Assembly (NCBI GenBank): GCA_947488155.1
Contig: CANKYK010000002.1
Span: forward strand, 254,001 to 318,000
DNA length: 64,000 bases
Reading direction: 5' to 3'
Origin: an uncultured Erythrobacter sp.
Lineage (GTDB): Bacteria > Pseudomonadota > Alphaproteobacteria > Sphingomonadales > Sphingomonadaceae
Under the pieces are notes generated by a model. The model saw nothing but the letters and a program-made list of their open reading frames with translations, did not search any database and had not been told where the DNA came from. Of the stretch, positions 36,801 to 44,557 are shown one piece after another. The position numbers were made by a program, and so were the translations under genes. Numbering within the stretch: the stretch's first letter is position 1; every line of letters starts with the position of its first letter.

Positions 36801-36942
36801 TGCGCTCATTCTCTAGATCGGCTGAATCAGTGGTTACGTCCTCCGCAACCTCTGAATCTTGGGCAAATGCTGGCGTTGATGCGAGCGCGAGCCCGACTGC
36901 CAACGATCCGGCACTAAGCCGGAGTTGTGTTGAGATTTTCAT
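33853..36942 (-). CDS. TonB-dependent outer-membrane receptor (paralogue 1)
   Basis: 1029 residues. The signal peptide (MKISTQLRLSAGSLAVGLALASTPAFA) is followed by a short TonB-box region (ERSIIVTGSRIRNPN). The plug domain has FINAADALNDLPAIRNS and the LTLINGRRVV motif, and a 22-strand barrel ends in the aromatic FTVGVSKSF. It imports large nutrients across the outer membrane with TonB energy. The long size and NGRRVV plug fit the Oar/CirA-like receptors of marine sphingomonads, often linked to peptide or polysaccharide uptake. The ligand is unknown. It is a tandem paralogue of the receptor at 37417-40464, with a shared leader. Confidence 0.92.
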   Translation of the reverse strand: MKISTQLRLSAGSLAVGLALASTPAFAQDSEVAEDVTTDSADLENERSIIVTGSRIRNPNIENLEPTQFIDDAYLRDRNFINAADALNDLPAIRNSVTPDGNQGESGVGANFINIFGLGSQRSLTLINGRRVVSSNSPANNGLANPGVQVDLNILPTALIERIDVVSIGGAPIYGSDAIAGTVNFILKDDFEGLELGGTSGITEEGDSFQYQLTGTFGTNFDGGRGNVTATAFYSRQDGLLSNQRANERAAIAGCSNAVGIDRTTNLNPNIGADTGAGDGIPAIVLCTGFGLPGITQGGVVDLTGGAGFFDPAARANNFVFNPDGTLRPLDPGTQDRAFFGRDGDAFRFADFEQLTSDLERFSAQVYANYDLTDNVELFFEGMYFESVGTNLVEQPGFNTSLLGGSLGSVFFRAANPLLTDQARGILVGLGDDDADPTTERLFEISRVNLDLANTSTSTENQLLRFVGGVRGEFEVFGDRAWNYEASLNYGRSKIVDLRQDIDLQNYVNALSECRTDLDFVAFPGLEATRGILPIADPNCTPVSLFGFGTATDEAIDYITFENRNVSTLEQYVFNANVGGDLIELFSNPVSFNVGYEFRREEGFFDASEPAEEGRGLNAAVSDIGGSFEVNELFGELFVPIITPENDFFINRLDAFGRVRYVDNSVNGSFTAWSAGGAFGIIPDITFRGNFTRSFRAPAITELFAPQIVVRGFIGDFCSPQSIGAGAVPETRTANCNAFLAQFPGATPLLAQNASVSQLTGGNPNLRNEVADSFTFGVVIEPRWIPNLAITVDYIDIELADPIVNLTGGQIAAACFDNSNFDTTDTANANQFCSLIRRDANGQIPDDPGNPAVTTGTVNGALIEYSGIEGTMNYRTSLDGIGLPGDIALRGNLTYVRERFNSSTGVNVQRIDAIVDDPEFRGQIGLNYRVDNFGFGTVVNYTGEQLVSRFNRAPGPNDTREFDQYEDFVTVDANFSFTTESDFRFNFNVTNLFNRQGQEYFGFLIPATFTGAGGDPFGRRFTVGVSKSF

Positions 36943-36963
36943 TTGGTTTCATACCCCTATGAT
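36943..36963 (-). promoter_or_regulatory. Structured ribosome-binding leader of TonB receptor 1
   Basis: Read on the minus strand the leader is ATCATAGGGGTATGAAACCA just before ATG. TCATA and TATGA are perfect inverted arms around the GGGG Shine-Dalgarno core. The same layout occurs before receptor 2. Confidence 0.55.
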
Positions 36964-37357
36964 TGGTCCAAATCTTTTTTGTGAATGCGATAATTGGCAT
37001 TCTTTAGGAAAGCACTCATCGCCTAGGCGTTGTGCGACTTTACGATGACGTTCTCTCCTTCGATAAGGTACTAGCCAGCCAAAATTCGACGCTGCAACGC
37101 CAAGACTCAAAGCCAGCTATTCCTGCACTGAGTTAAGACCGTTCTGGGTTTGAATGTGAAGCGTTACATCGCGACTTTTGAAAATGAACGCGCAGTGTAT
37201 CAGAATTGCAACATAGCCGATCACCTGCAAAATGGAGGCAATAAAGTCGACTTGGGGCGTCCAAGATTGCCGCTCTGGAACGGCAGTTGATGTGTTGCTG
37301 GCGGCGCTCAATCTGATGGCAGGACAGCTAAATTGCCTGGCGAACTGGATGATGGGC

Positions 37358-37389
37358 AAAAAAGGGGGCAGCGGAAAACCGCCACCCCC
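37358..37389 (-). terminator. Rho-independent terminator of TonB receptor 2
   Basis: On the minus strand GGGGGTGGCGG pairs with CCGCTGCCCCC (two central mismatches) over TTTT. Six T residues follow (37363 down to 37358). Confidence 0.8.
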
Positions 37390-37416
37390 TCCTTTGGGTG
37401 TTACCTATAGCAACAG

Positions 37417-40400
37417 TTAGAATGCGAACTTCGCAGACACTGCGTAGCTCCGCCCACGAATATCGTAGACCGACGGGAATGTATTGCCCGAGTTGTTGGC
37501 AGTTGAACCAATGTTGGAACCTACGATTGGCGGCTGCTTGTCGAGCAAGTTCTGAATGCCAACGACAACAGTCAGTGGGTCCAGATCGGCACGAAGTGTC
37601 AGATCGAAGTAGCTAAATGCATCGATCGATTCGAACTCAGGCTGGAAATTTCCTGCCTGGGCCGGTTCGATTTCGAAGCTGTCGATCCAACGCCAGTTTA
37701 GTGACAATGCAAGCACATCATAAGTGAACGTGTTGCGCCAGTTGAACGAGAGTTCCGGGTTAAGAGCACCCGAACCGACGCCACCGCAGTTGGTCGAGAA
37801 GAACCCGACACATTCACGATTAACGCCAACTGCCGACGACTGGAATTCTTCATTCGCAGTCCAGTTACCAGCAAAGTTGGATGACCACCCGATATCTGCG
37901 GTTAGATCAGTGCTGTAGCTAACATTAATGTCGATACCGTCAGTAAAGATGGTGCCCTGGTTGGAGAAAGGCTGTGGCAGACCAGGAGTGGTCGCCAGTT
38001 CACCGAACAGGTTACCAGTCGCCGGGTTACGACGGATACTGGTGCAGTTCGGATCAGCAGCCGAAGCGCCATCGATCGCGAAATTGCCTTGAGCGTAGTC
38101 TGTGCCAAAACAAAGCGCGAAGATGTCATCTTCAGTAGCCTGTGTGATCGCGTCGGTGACGGTGATGTTGTAGTAGTCAATCGTCGCAACGAGACCAGGA
38201 GCAAAGTCCGGCTGGAACACCATGCCGATGGTCCACGTATCGGCGTCTTCCGCATCCAGGTTCGGGTTGCCGCCCGATGTCACGTTCACCTGACCAGCCG
38301 GGTCGACGATGATCGAACCAATCTGGCTCGCATCGGCACCCTGCGCAAGGCAGATTGCCCGAAGATCGGCATTACCGGCCGGAGTGCCTCCGGCACATGG
38401 GTCAGCTGAGAAGTTTGCGAGACCGGTGACCAGTGGCGAGAACAACTCGAAAGTGTTCGGAGCACGTGTCACGCGTTGGAAGTTACCGCGAACCTGCAGC
38501 GAAGGCACCGGTGACCATGTGCCACCAACTTTCCAGGTGTATTCCGTGCCCGTGGTTGAATAGTCGGAAATACGACCACCCAATTGCAGGGTCAGCTCGT
38601 CAGCGAATGACACGCCCTCAACAACCGGAATGACAAGCTCCCCGAAGACTTCCGACACATCGTATGAACCTGTGAAGTCGACAGCGGCAGCGCCGTTACC
38701 GAGAACTTCTGAAGGAGTCTGCGATGCGACGTCCGAAGCAGTACCGGCCAAGTAGTCACGATACTCTACGCCCAGCACGAAGTTAACGCCGTTTTCTGCC
38801 CATGGCAGGGTAAGGCCTGGTTCACCGGAGATAAAGCCGCCAACCTGGAGCAGTTCGTTGAAGTTCGACTGTTGGTTGCCGGTATCGATGAATGCGATGG
38901 CTTCAGGCTGGATCGTGCCAGTGTCGCCAAAGATATTGATCGGGACACAGCCACCAGTTGGGTCAATGCACTCGGTTGTGCTGACCGCGTTGAGCGACTG
39001 GATAAGTCGCGAACGCAGGCCGTTGCCTGACTGACGCCGAGTACGCTCGCTTTCACCGTAGGCGAAGAACGCTTCGTACTGGATGTTGTCACTGATATCT
39101 CCGCGCGCACCAGCCTTGATTTGGAACAGATCTGTTTCTCGAACCGAAAGCCGCTCACCGAACTCTACAAAACGGCGACCCAGTGTAAGGTTTGTCGTTG
39201 TAAAGTTTGGATCGTTCGGATCGGTTGCTGCGCGAGCCGCAGCGCAGGCTGCTGGATCAAGGAATGGTTCTACAACACCAAGAGCGCTCTGCTGAGGCGT
39301 AGTAGCGGTTGCAGCTTGGAACAGAACGGTGTCACGTGCACAGATCTGATCGACCAATGCATCAGGCAAGAACGGGTTCGACAGCGGGATAGCGGCCGTA
39401 ACTCCGAACGTTCCCGAGGGAGCGCCGTTGGTTTCAACTGTGCTGTTTACGTACATCGCTTCGCCGAAGAACTCTAGCGACGGGCTAACTTCATAGTTAC
39501 CCTGAGCGTAGATGCGATACTGTTCCAGGGGAGTCTGGAAGTAGTTGAACGGGTTGAAGTTGAACGGCGTGAAGCCTGGCTCGACACCTCCGGTGGCAGG
39601 ATTGAGCTGCACAAAGCCGTTGTTGACTTCGTTGCCCGTATCCGGATCGATACCGATATTGTTCAACAGGCCGCTCGCACCGCCAGCGGCAGACAAGCGG
39701 ATTGGGGTGGTCGTAGATGAACCACCGGGATTGCCGCTGATCGAGCTGATGTTGAAGGTTGAGAAGTCGCGATCGCCCTGACGCAACGGATCACGATTGG
39801 TGTAGCCTACGTTGAAGACTACGTTGCCGCGGCCGTCTTCGAGGTTGGCACCAAGGGTAAGGTCAGCACGGAAAACGTTGCCATCGCCTTCTTCCGTGAT
39901 GTTGTTGGTGATGTTGAGCTCAGCACCTTCGAAATCACGCTTGGTGATGAAGTTGATCACGCCCGAAATAGCGTCGGCGCCATAAGTCGAGCCGGCACCG
40001 CCGGTCAGCACATCAACACGTTCCAGAAGCGCAACCGGTATCACGTCGAGATTGACTTCGAGAGTCGTGGTCGACGGGATCACGCGCGTGCCATTCAGCA
40101 GCGAAATGTTCCGGTTTGAGCCAATACCGCGAAGGTTGATCAGGGTAGAACCGCCGTTACCGTTATTGGTGTTGGCGCCGACGCTGTTAACAACGCCAGG
40201 GATCTCTCGGAGAACTTCTTCAACACCGCTACTTTGCTGCAGAAGGATTTCACCTTCGCCAACAACGGCAACTGGGCTTGAGAGCTCGAGGTTGGGGTTA
40301 GAAACACGGGTACCAGTAACGATAATCGTGCCTTGCGTTTCGGCTTCACTGCCAGCAGCGGTGTCATCGGTTTCGGCATCTTGAGCAACGGCCGGAACCG

Positions 40401-40464
40401 ATGCCAATGCTAAACCGACGGCGAACGAGCCAGCGCTCAGCCGGAGCTGATTGGAAATCTTCAT
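37417..40464 (-). CDS. TonB-dependent outer-membrane receptor (paralogue 2)
   Basis: 1015 residues. The signal peptide (MKISNQLRLSAGSFAVGLALASVPAVA) is nearly identical to that of the neighbouring receptor. A TonB-box-like TIIVTGTRVSNPN follows, then the plug with VEEVLREIPGVVNSVGANTNNGNGG, ISLLNGTRVIPS and YGADAISGVINFIT. The barrel ends AVSAKFAF with the terminal Phe needed for BamA insertion. The barrel sequences have diverged more than the leader and signal, so ligands probably differ. It is transcribed separately (own terminator) and divergent from the thiolase operon. Confidence 0.92.
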   Translation of the reverse strand: MKISNQLRLSAGSFAVGLALASVPAVAQDAETDDTAAGSEAETQGTIIVTGTRVSNPNLELSSPVAVVGEGEILLQQSSGVEEVLREIPGVVNSVGANTNNGNGGSTLINLRGIGSNRNISLLNGTRVIPSTTTLEVNLDVIPVALLERVDVLTGGAGSTYGADAISGVINFITKRDFEGAELNITNNITEEGDGNVFRADLTLGANLEDGRGNVVFNVGYTNRDPLRQGDRDFSTFNISSISGNPGGSSTTTPIRLSAAGGASGLLNNIGIDPDTGNEVNNGFVQLNPATGGVEPGFTPFNFNPFNYFQTPLEQYRIYAQGNYEVSPSLEFFGEAMYVNSTVETNGAPSGTFGVTAAIPLSNPFLPDALVDQICARDTVLFQAATATTPQQSALGVVEPFLDPAACAAARAATDPNDPNFTTTNLTLGRRFVEFGERLSVRETDLFQIKAGARGDISDNIQYEAFFAYGESERTRRQSGNGLRSRLIQSLNAVSTTECIDPTGGCVPINIFGDTGTIQPEAIAFIDTGNQQSNFNELLQVGGFISGEPGLTLPWAENGVNFVLGVEYRDYLAGTASDVASQTPSEVLGNGAAAVDFTGSYDVSEVFGELVIPVVEGVSFADELTLQLGGRISDYSTTGTEYTWKVGGTWSPVPSLQVRGNFQRVTRAPNTFELFSPLVTGLANFSADPCAGGTPAGNADLRAICLAQGADASQIGSIIVDPAGQVNVTSGGNPNLDAEDADTWTIGMVFQPDFAPGLVATIDYYNITVTDAITQATEDDIFALCFGTDYAQGNFAIDGASAADPNCTSIRRNPATGNLFGELATTPGLPQPFSNQGTIFTDGIDINVSYSTDLTADIGWSSNFAGNWTANEEFQSSAVGVNRECVGFFSTNCGGVGSGALNPELSFNWRNTFTYDVLALSLNWRWIDSFEIEPAQAGNFQPEFESIDAFSYFDLTLRADLDPLTVVVGIQNLLDKQPPIVGSNIGSTANNSGNTFPSVYDIRGRSYAVSAKFAF

Positions 40465-40485
40465 ATGATTTCATACCCTTATGAT
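40465..40485 (-). promoter_or_regulatory. Structured ribosome-binding leader of TonB receptor 2
   Basis: On the minus strand: ATCATAAGGGTATGAAATCA, then T and ATG. TCATA/TATGA arms flank AGGG. It matches the receptor 1 leader at most positions. Confidence 0.55.
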
Positions 40486-40889
40486 AATGCCAGCCAAAGT
40501 TCGGCTGACAAATGTCAAGATGCAATCCAGTCCCGGATTCCGACCTTAATGTCAGTATCAAAAGGCATCCAATTTATCGGCAAAGGTGTAACAGAAGCTA
40601 CGTGAGCAACATTCTCACATAAGCTTTTAGACCCACCATTCCCTGTCTTCGAATTAGTAGCCTTTGCGCGATTAAGGAAAGCACGACGGTTAGCTTTCGC
40701 GAAATTGAAATCGCGGTGTAGCAGCTGTGCAACACTCCTAAATCACTCGAATTAACCAACAGAATCCGCCTTTTCATGGGATTCTTTGCTTTGCTTCAAT
40801 TTGACTTAGTAACACTTCAGTCTTTGCCTTGGACAAGCTGTGACAATTGTGATGCGCAAGGGAAGCCCAAATCACGCTCAGAATCTCGG

Positions 40890-40917
40890 TTGACGTTTAC
40901 GTAAGCGGACCTTACCT
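40890..40917 (+). promoter_or_regulatory. Possible promoter/operator of the acyl-CoA gene cluster
   Basis: TTGACG at 40890-40895 could be a -35; the -10 (TTACCT at 40912-40917) is poor. The overlapping TTTACGTAAG contains the 8-bp palindrome TTACGTAA. It resembles operators reported for regulators of acyl-CoA and branched-chain amino acid degradation (LiuR type). That identity is inference. Confidence 0.35.
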
Positions 40918-40988
40918 CGGTGGCCATAACATGGAGCAGGTCCAAGAATGGGGCCGCCCGGACACTGCCGTGAGAGGATATTGTCGCT

Positions 40989-42161
40989 ATGACCACCGCT
41001 TATATCGTAGACGCCGTTCGCACAGCCGGAGGGCGCCGAGGCGGCAGACTTGCTGGCATTCATCCGGTTGATCTTCTGGCTCATTCGCTCGACGCGATTG
41101 TTGAGCGCAGCGGCATTGATCCCACTGCGATTGATGATGTGGTGAGCGGCTGTGTCAGTCAGGCGGGTGAGCAGGCCGGGCAGGTCGGCCGGATGGCGGT
41201 GCTCGCGTCAAAGCTGCTGCCACAAACAACGCCAGCCGTGTCGATTGATCGCCAATGCGGTTCTTCTCAGCAAGCGATCCAGTTCGCTGCGCAAGCCGTG
41301 ATGAGCGGGACGCAGGACGTCGTGATCGCGAGCGGCGTTGAAAGTATGACCCGCGTTCCGATGGGTTCCAACATGACGTTGCATATGAAAGAGGGGCTGG
41401 GCAATTACATGTCGCCCGGCGTTATGGAGAAATATCCGGGCGTTCAGTTCAGCCAGTTCATGGGCGCAGAAATGATCGCGAAGAAGCATGATTTCTCCAA
41501 AGAGCAGATCGATGCATTCGCGCTGGAGAGCCACAAGCGCGCGATCGCGGCGACCGAGGCGGGCGCATTCAAAGACGAAATCGTACCGATTGCGATCGAA
41601 ACGCCGGAAGGCGATGCCATGCACACGGTGGATGAAGGTATCCGCTTTGATGCAACGCTTGAAGGGATTTCAGGCGTCAAACTTCTCGCGCCAGAGGGAC
41701 GGATCACCGCAGCCTCTGCCAGCCAGATTTGCGACGGTTCCTCTGCGGTTCTGGTGGTGAGCGAAGCAGCTCTTAAACGCCACAACCTCTCGCCGATGGC
41801 GCGCATCCACAATCTGACCGTGACGGCGGGCGACCCAGTGATCATGCTAGAAGAGCCGCTGTTTGCAACTGACCGCGCGCTGGGACGCGCTGGCCTGAAG
41901 ATCGACGATATTGATCTTTACGAGGTCAACGAGGCTTTCGCTCCTGTACCGATGGCATGGCTGAAGCACACGGGCGCCGATCCAGAAAAGCTGAACGTGC
42001 ATGGCGGCGCGATTGCGCTGGGCCACCCACTCGGCGCGTCGGGCACAAAATTGATGGCAACGCTCGTCCATGGGCTGAAACGTCATGGCAAGAAATATGG
42101 CCTGCAAACGATGTGTGAAGGCGGCGGCGTTGCCAATGTCACCATCGTTGAGGCTCTTTAA
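40989..42161 (+). CDS. Thiolase (acetyl-CoA acyltransferase/acetyltransferase)
   Basis: 390 residues. The catalytic residues are visible: C90 in DRQCGSSQQA, H346 in ALGHPLGASG and C376 in MCEGGGVANV. It cleaves 3-ketoacyl-CoA or condenses acetyl-CoA in the cytoplasm. It is the first gene of a plus-strand set with an SDR dehydrogenase and, further on, a crotonase, which suggests beta-oxidation of a branched or cyclic acyl-CoA. GAGAGGA lies about ten bases before the ATG. The sequence does not show whether it is degradative or biosynthetic; the divergent palindrome region upstream favours catabolic control. Confidence 0.92.
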   Translation: MTTAYIVDAVRTAGGRRGGRLAGIHPVDLLAHSLDAIVERSGIDPTAIDDVVSGCVSQAGEQAGQVGRMAVLASKLLPQTTPAVSIDRQCGSSQQAIQFAAQAVMSGTQDVVIASGVESMTRVPMGSNMTLHMKEGLGNYMSPGVMEKYPGVQFSQFMGAEMIAKKHDFSKEQIDAFALESHKRAIAATEAGAFKDEIVPIAIETPEGDAMHTVDEGIRFDATLEGISGVKLLAPEGRITAASASQICDGSSAVLVVSEAALKRHNLSPMARIHNLTVTAGDPVIMLEEPLFATDRALGRAGLKIDDIDLYEVNEAFAPVPMAWLKHTGADPEKLNVHGGAIALGHPLGASGTKLMATLVHGLKRHGKKYGLQTMCEGGGVANVTIVEAL

Positions 42162-42193
42162 GAGTACAAACTCATCTGAGAGGAATTGAAGCA

Positions 42194-42979
42194 ATGGAAG
42201 TATCTGCAAACACCCCAGCCGTCGTCACCGGCGGCGCATCCGGCCTCGGCGCGGCAACGGCCCGCGCGCTCGCGGCCAAAGGCGCCAAAGTCGCGATCTT
42301 CGATATGAACGAAGAGAAAGGCGAGGCCATGGCCGCCGAGATTGGTGGCGTGTTCTGCAAGGTTAATGTGACCAGCGATGAAGACGTGGACGCTGGCTTT
42401 ACCAAAGCGCGCGAAGCGCACGGCCAAGAGCGGATCCTTGTGAATTGCGCTGGCATCGGCAATGCGATCAAGACCGCCAGCCGCGACAAGCAAACTGGCG
42501 AGATCAAGCACTTTCCCGTCTCTGCGTTCGACTTCGTCATTCAGGTGAACTTGATCGGCACGTTCCGCTGCATCGCCAAATCGGCGGCCGGCATGATGAC
42601 ACTCGACCCGATTAATGAAGACGGCGCGCGCGGCGCGATGGTCAACACGGCATCGGTAGCGGCAGAAGACGGTCAAATTGGCCAGGCGGCCTATTCCGCA
42701 TCGAAGGGCGGCGTTGTCGGCATGACCTTGCCAATCGCTCGCGACCTGATGCGCGAAGGCATTCGGGTGAACACTATCCTACCCGGCATCTTCGAAACCC
42801 CGTTGATGAACGCTGCACCGCCGCAGGTGAAGGAAGCACTTGCAGCCTCCGTTCCATTCCCAAAACGTCTGGGCAACCCTGACGAGTACGCGAAGCTAGC
42901 GATGACGATGATCGAAACCGGCTACTTCAATGGCGAAGACGTGCGCCTCGACGGCGGTATCCGCATGGCACCGCGTTGA
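42194..42979 (+). CDS. SDR-family dehydrogenase (3-hydroxyacyl-CoA dehydrogenase type II-like)
   Basis: 261 residues. The NAD-binding TGGASGLG is at 12-19, NCAGIG follows, and the catalytic Y167-x3-K171 lies in AYSASKGG. The insert NAIKTASRDKQTGEIKHFPVSAFDFVIQVNLIGTFRC resembles type-2 3-hydroxyacyl-CoA dehydrogenases (HSD17B10 group). IRVNTILPGIFETPLM and the C-terminal GEDVRLDGGIRM also fit. It lies 32 bp after the thiolase gene with GAGGAA as ribosome-binding site. It probably oxidises the 3-hydroxyacyl-CoA that the thiolase then cleaves. Confidence 0.9.
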   Translation: MEVSANTPAVVTGGASGLGAATARALAAKGAKVAIFDMNEEKGEAMAAEIGGVFCKVNVTSDEDVDAGFTKAREAHGQERILVNCAGIGNAIKTASRDKQTGEIKHFPVSAFDFVIQVNLIGTFRCIAKSAAGMMTLDPINEDGARGAMVNTASVAAEDGQIGQAAYSASKGGVVGMTLPIARDLMREGIRVNTILPGIFETPLMNAAPPQVKEALAASVPFPKRLGNPDEYAKLAMTMIETGYFNGEDVRLDGGIRMAPR

Positions 42980-43067
42980 TGGTATGAACCTTGATTAGGT
43001 TGCCGCTCAAGGTGGATCCTTGAAACGGCAGTTTATCAGGGCTTAGTGAAAAAGGCGGGAGGGTCTG

Positions 43068-44354
43068 TTGGCTTACGAGAAGATCTTTCAATCTCGGACC
43101 ATTTGGCTCTTCCGCCTTTTCGCGTTGGTTATCATCGCCGCCTTCCTGACGGTCAATCCCGCCCTTGCCGAGGAGGGGGATAGAGCCGGACTACGCCTCG
43201 AAAAGGTTTGGAGCTATGATGGCGGGGGCTATGGCTCAGATTTCAAGCTCGAGCCGACACTCGCGATCACGCCAGAGCATGTTCTGGTGGCTGGCTTCAT
43301 ACCCAAGGGGGATCGGCAGCATCAGGTAATCCGCGCGTTCGATATTGAAAGCGGTGAGCCCGGCGACGTCCTCAATCACCCTGATGCACGGCCTTTTGAC
43401 GGATTTGGCGAAGCGGTCGCAGCGAATGATCACTTTGTCGTCACCGTCCTTCATCGTAAGCATTCACCAGAAGCTGGCGGCCAGTTGCTGGTCTACGACG
43501 CGAAGACCCTAAAGCTGCTGCGCCGCATAGAGAACCCGCGCGCCGAGGAATCTGCGTGGTTTGGGATCGCTGGCCTGGCCTTGGACGGTGAGCGCATTCT
43601 CGTGTCTGTTTCAACAACTAGGGACAGACGCGCCAGCGCTTGGGTGTTCAGCGCCGAAACCGGGGAGATATTGCTTACCATCGACGAGCCAAACGTGCCC
43701 GAGAATGGTCACCGCCTGAGCTATTTTGGCCATACGATCGCGATGAACGAAACGCATATCGCCATCGCTTCAAATGGTCACTCGGGGCCGACCGCTCTCT
43801 ATGCGCGCGGCGAGGTCTGGGTCTTCGATGCGAAAGATGGCTCTTTGCAATACAAGCTCGATCGGCCGGCATCGGAAAAAGCAACCATGTTTGGTCGGTC
43901 ACTCGTCCTATCGGATGGTCGGCTACATGCATCGAGTTTGGGCGAAACGGGCCCTTTGAATTGGCCCTTAGGGCGTGTGCACTCTTATGATCTGGACAGC
44001 GGCGAATTGTTATTCACGCTTGAGGACCGAGGTGCCCCAACAACGACTGATGAAATCTTGAACGGAGTCAGTGGGGAAGGGTTTCCATCAGGCTTGATCG
44101 GTGGGCGAAATTTGCTGATTTCGGCCCTTCCGGACTGGCCGAATTTGTTGGCGGGACAGGGCGGGTTGGTCGTACTTGATGGCACCACGGGTGATCACCT
44201 TTTGACCTATCACCACGAAGCCGGTCAGGAAAACGCACGCTTTGGGCGCGCTCTTGCCGTCGGATACGGATTTGTCGCGGTAGCGGAAGAGGTCCGCACC
44301 GACAAAGGCTTGATCCAGCGCGTAACGCTCTACCGGTTGTTCTCAACTGACTAG
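43068..44354 (+). CDS. Secreted beta-propeller-like protein of unknown function
   Basis: 428 residues from a TTG at 43068 with GGGAGGG five bases upstream; no better ATG exists before residue 220. The signal peptide (WLFRLFALVIIAAFLTVNPALA) is cleaved near ALA-E. The rest repeats a pattern of about 50 residues with V-x-A-x-D or Y/F-D-A/S-x-x-G-x-L-L (FDIESGEPGDVL, YDAKTLKLLRRI, FSAETGEILLTI, FDAKDGSLQYKL, YDLDSGELLFTL, LDGTTGDHLLTY). This indicates a seven-bladed, FG-GAP or PQQ-like propeller. No ligand motif is clear. It stands between acyl-CoA genes but has its own spacing. Confidence 0.7.
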   Translation: MAYEKIFQSRTIWLFRLFALVIIAAFLTVNPALAEEGDRAGLRLEKVWSYDGGGYGSDFKLEPTLAITPEHVLVAGFIPKGDRQHQVIRAFDIESGEPGDVLNHPDARPFDGFGEAVAANDHFVVTVLHRKHSPEAGGQLLVYDAKTLKLLRRIENPRAEESAWFGIAGLALDGERILVSVSTTRDRRASAWVFSAETGEILLTIDEPNVPENGHRLSYFGHTIAMNETHIAIASNGHSGPTALYARGEVWVFDAKDGSLQYKLDRPASEKATMFGRSLVLSDGRLHASSLGETGPLNWPLGRVHSYDLDSGELLFTLEDRGAPTTTDEILNGVSGEGFPSGLIGGRNLLISALPDWPNLLAGQGGLVVLDGTTGDHLLTYHHEAGQENARFGRALAVGYGFVAVAEEVRTDKGLIQRVTLYRLFSTD

Positions 44355-44557
44355 CCTTGCGCGCCGTCACAAGCTCGAAAGGGGCAATCTCAATGAAAAT
44401 GGCTACCGCTTAGGATAGCAAGGACTGGCGGACAGGAGCAGGATTGAGCAAGGCGCGGAGTTCGGCTTGATCGAACTGATTTAAGGGCTTGTTGAGAAGG
44501 ACAGTTTTCTTCCTCCAAGAGGTGTGTCAGAGTTCGTTCGCAACGGAGAGAACCCAC
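44355..44557 (+). other. 203-bp gap before the crotonase gene
   Basis: I see no gene here. It may carry a separate promoter for the crotonase. A ribosome-binding site CGGAGAG stands at its end. Confidence 0.4.

Larger units (their letters stand above)
36943..37416. other. 474-bp gap between the two TonB receptor genes
   Basis: It contains the structured leader of receptor 1 (36943-36963) and the terminator of receptor 2 (37358-37389). The middle part (about 36990-37330) has no convincing gene. An 80-codon minus-strand frame at 37117-37359 has no ribosome-binding site or recognisable family. A promoter for receptor 1 is expected here but I cannot point to one. Confidence 0.5.
40465..40988. 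other. 524-bp divergent control region between TonB receptor 2 and thiolase
   Basis: This stretch is AT-richer than its flanks. It should hold promoters in both directions. On the minus side is the receptor leader (40465-40485). On the plus side is TTGACGTTTACGTAAG at 40890-40905. No gene is supported in between. Confidence 0.55.

Noticed and set aside
37117..37359. An 80-codon minus-strand frame between the TonB receptor genes with one hydrophobic stretch.
   Set aside because: No ribosome-binding site, no family resemblance, and it runs up to the receptor 2 terminator. I treat the region as non-coding.
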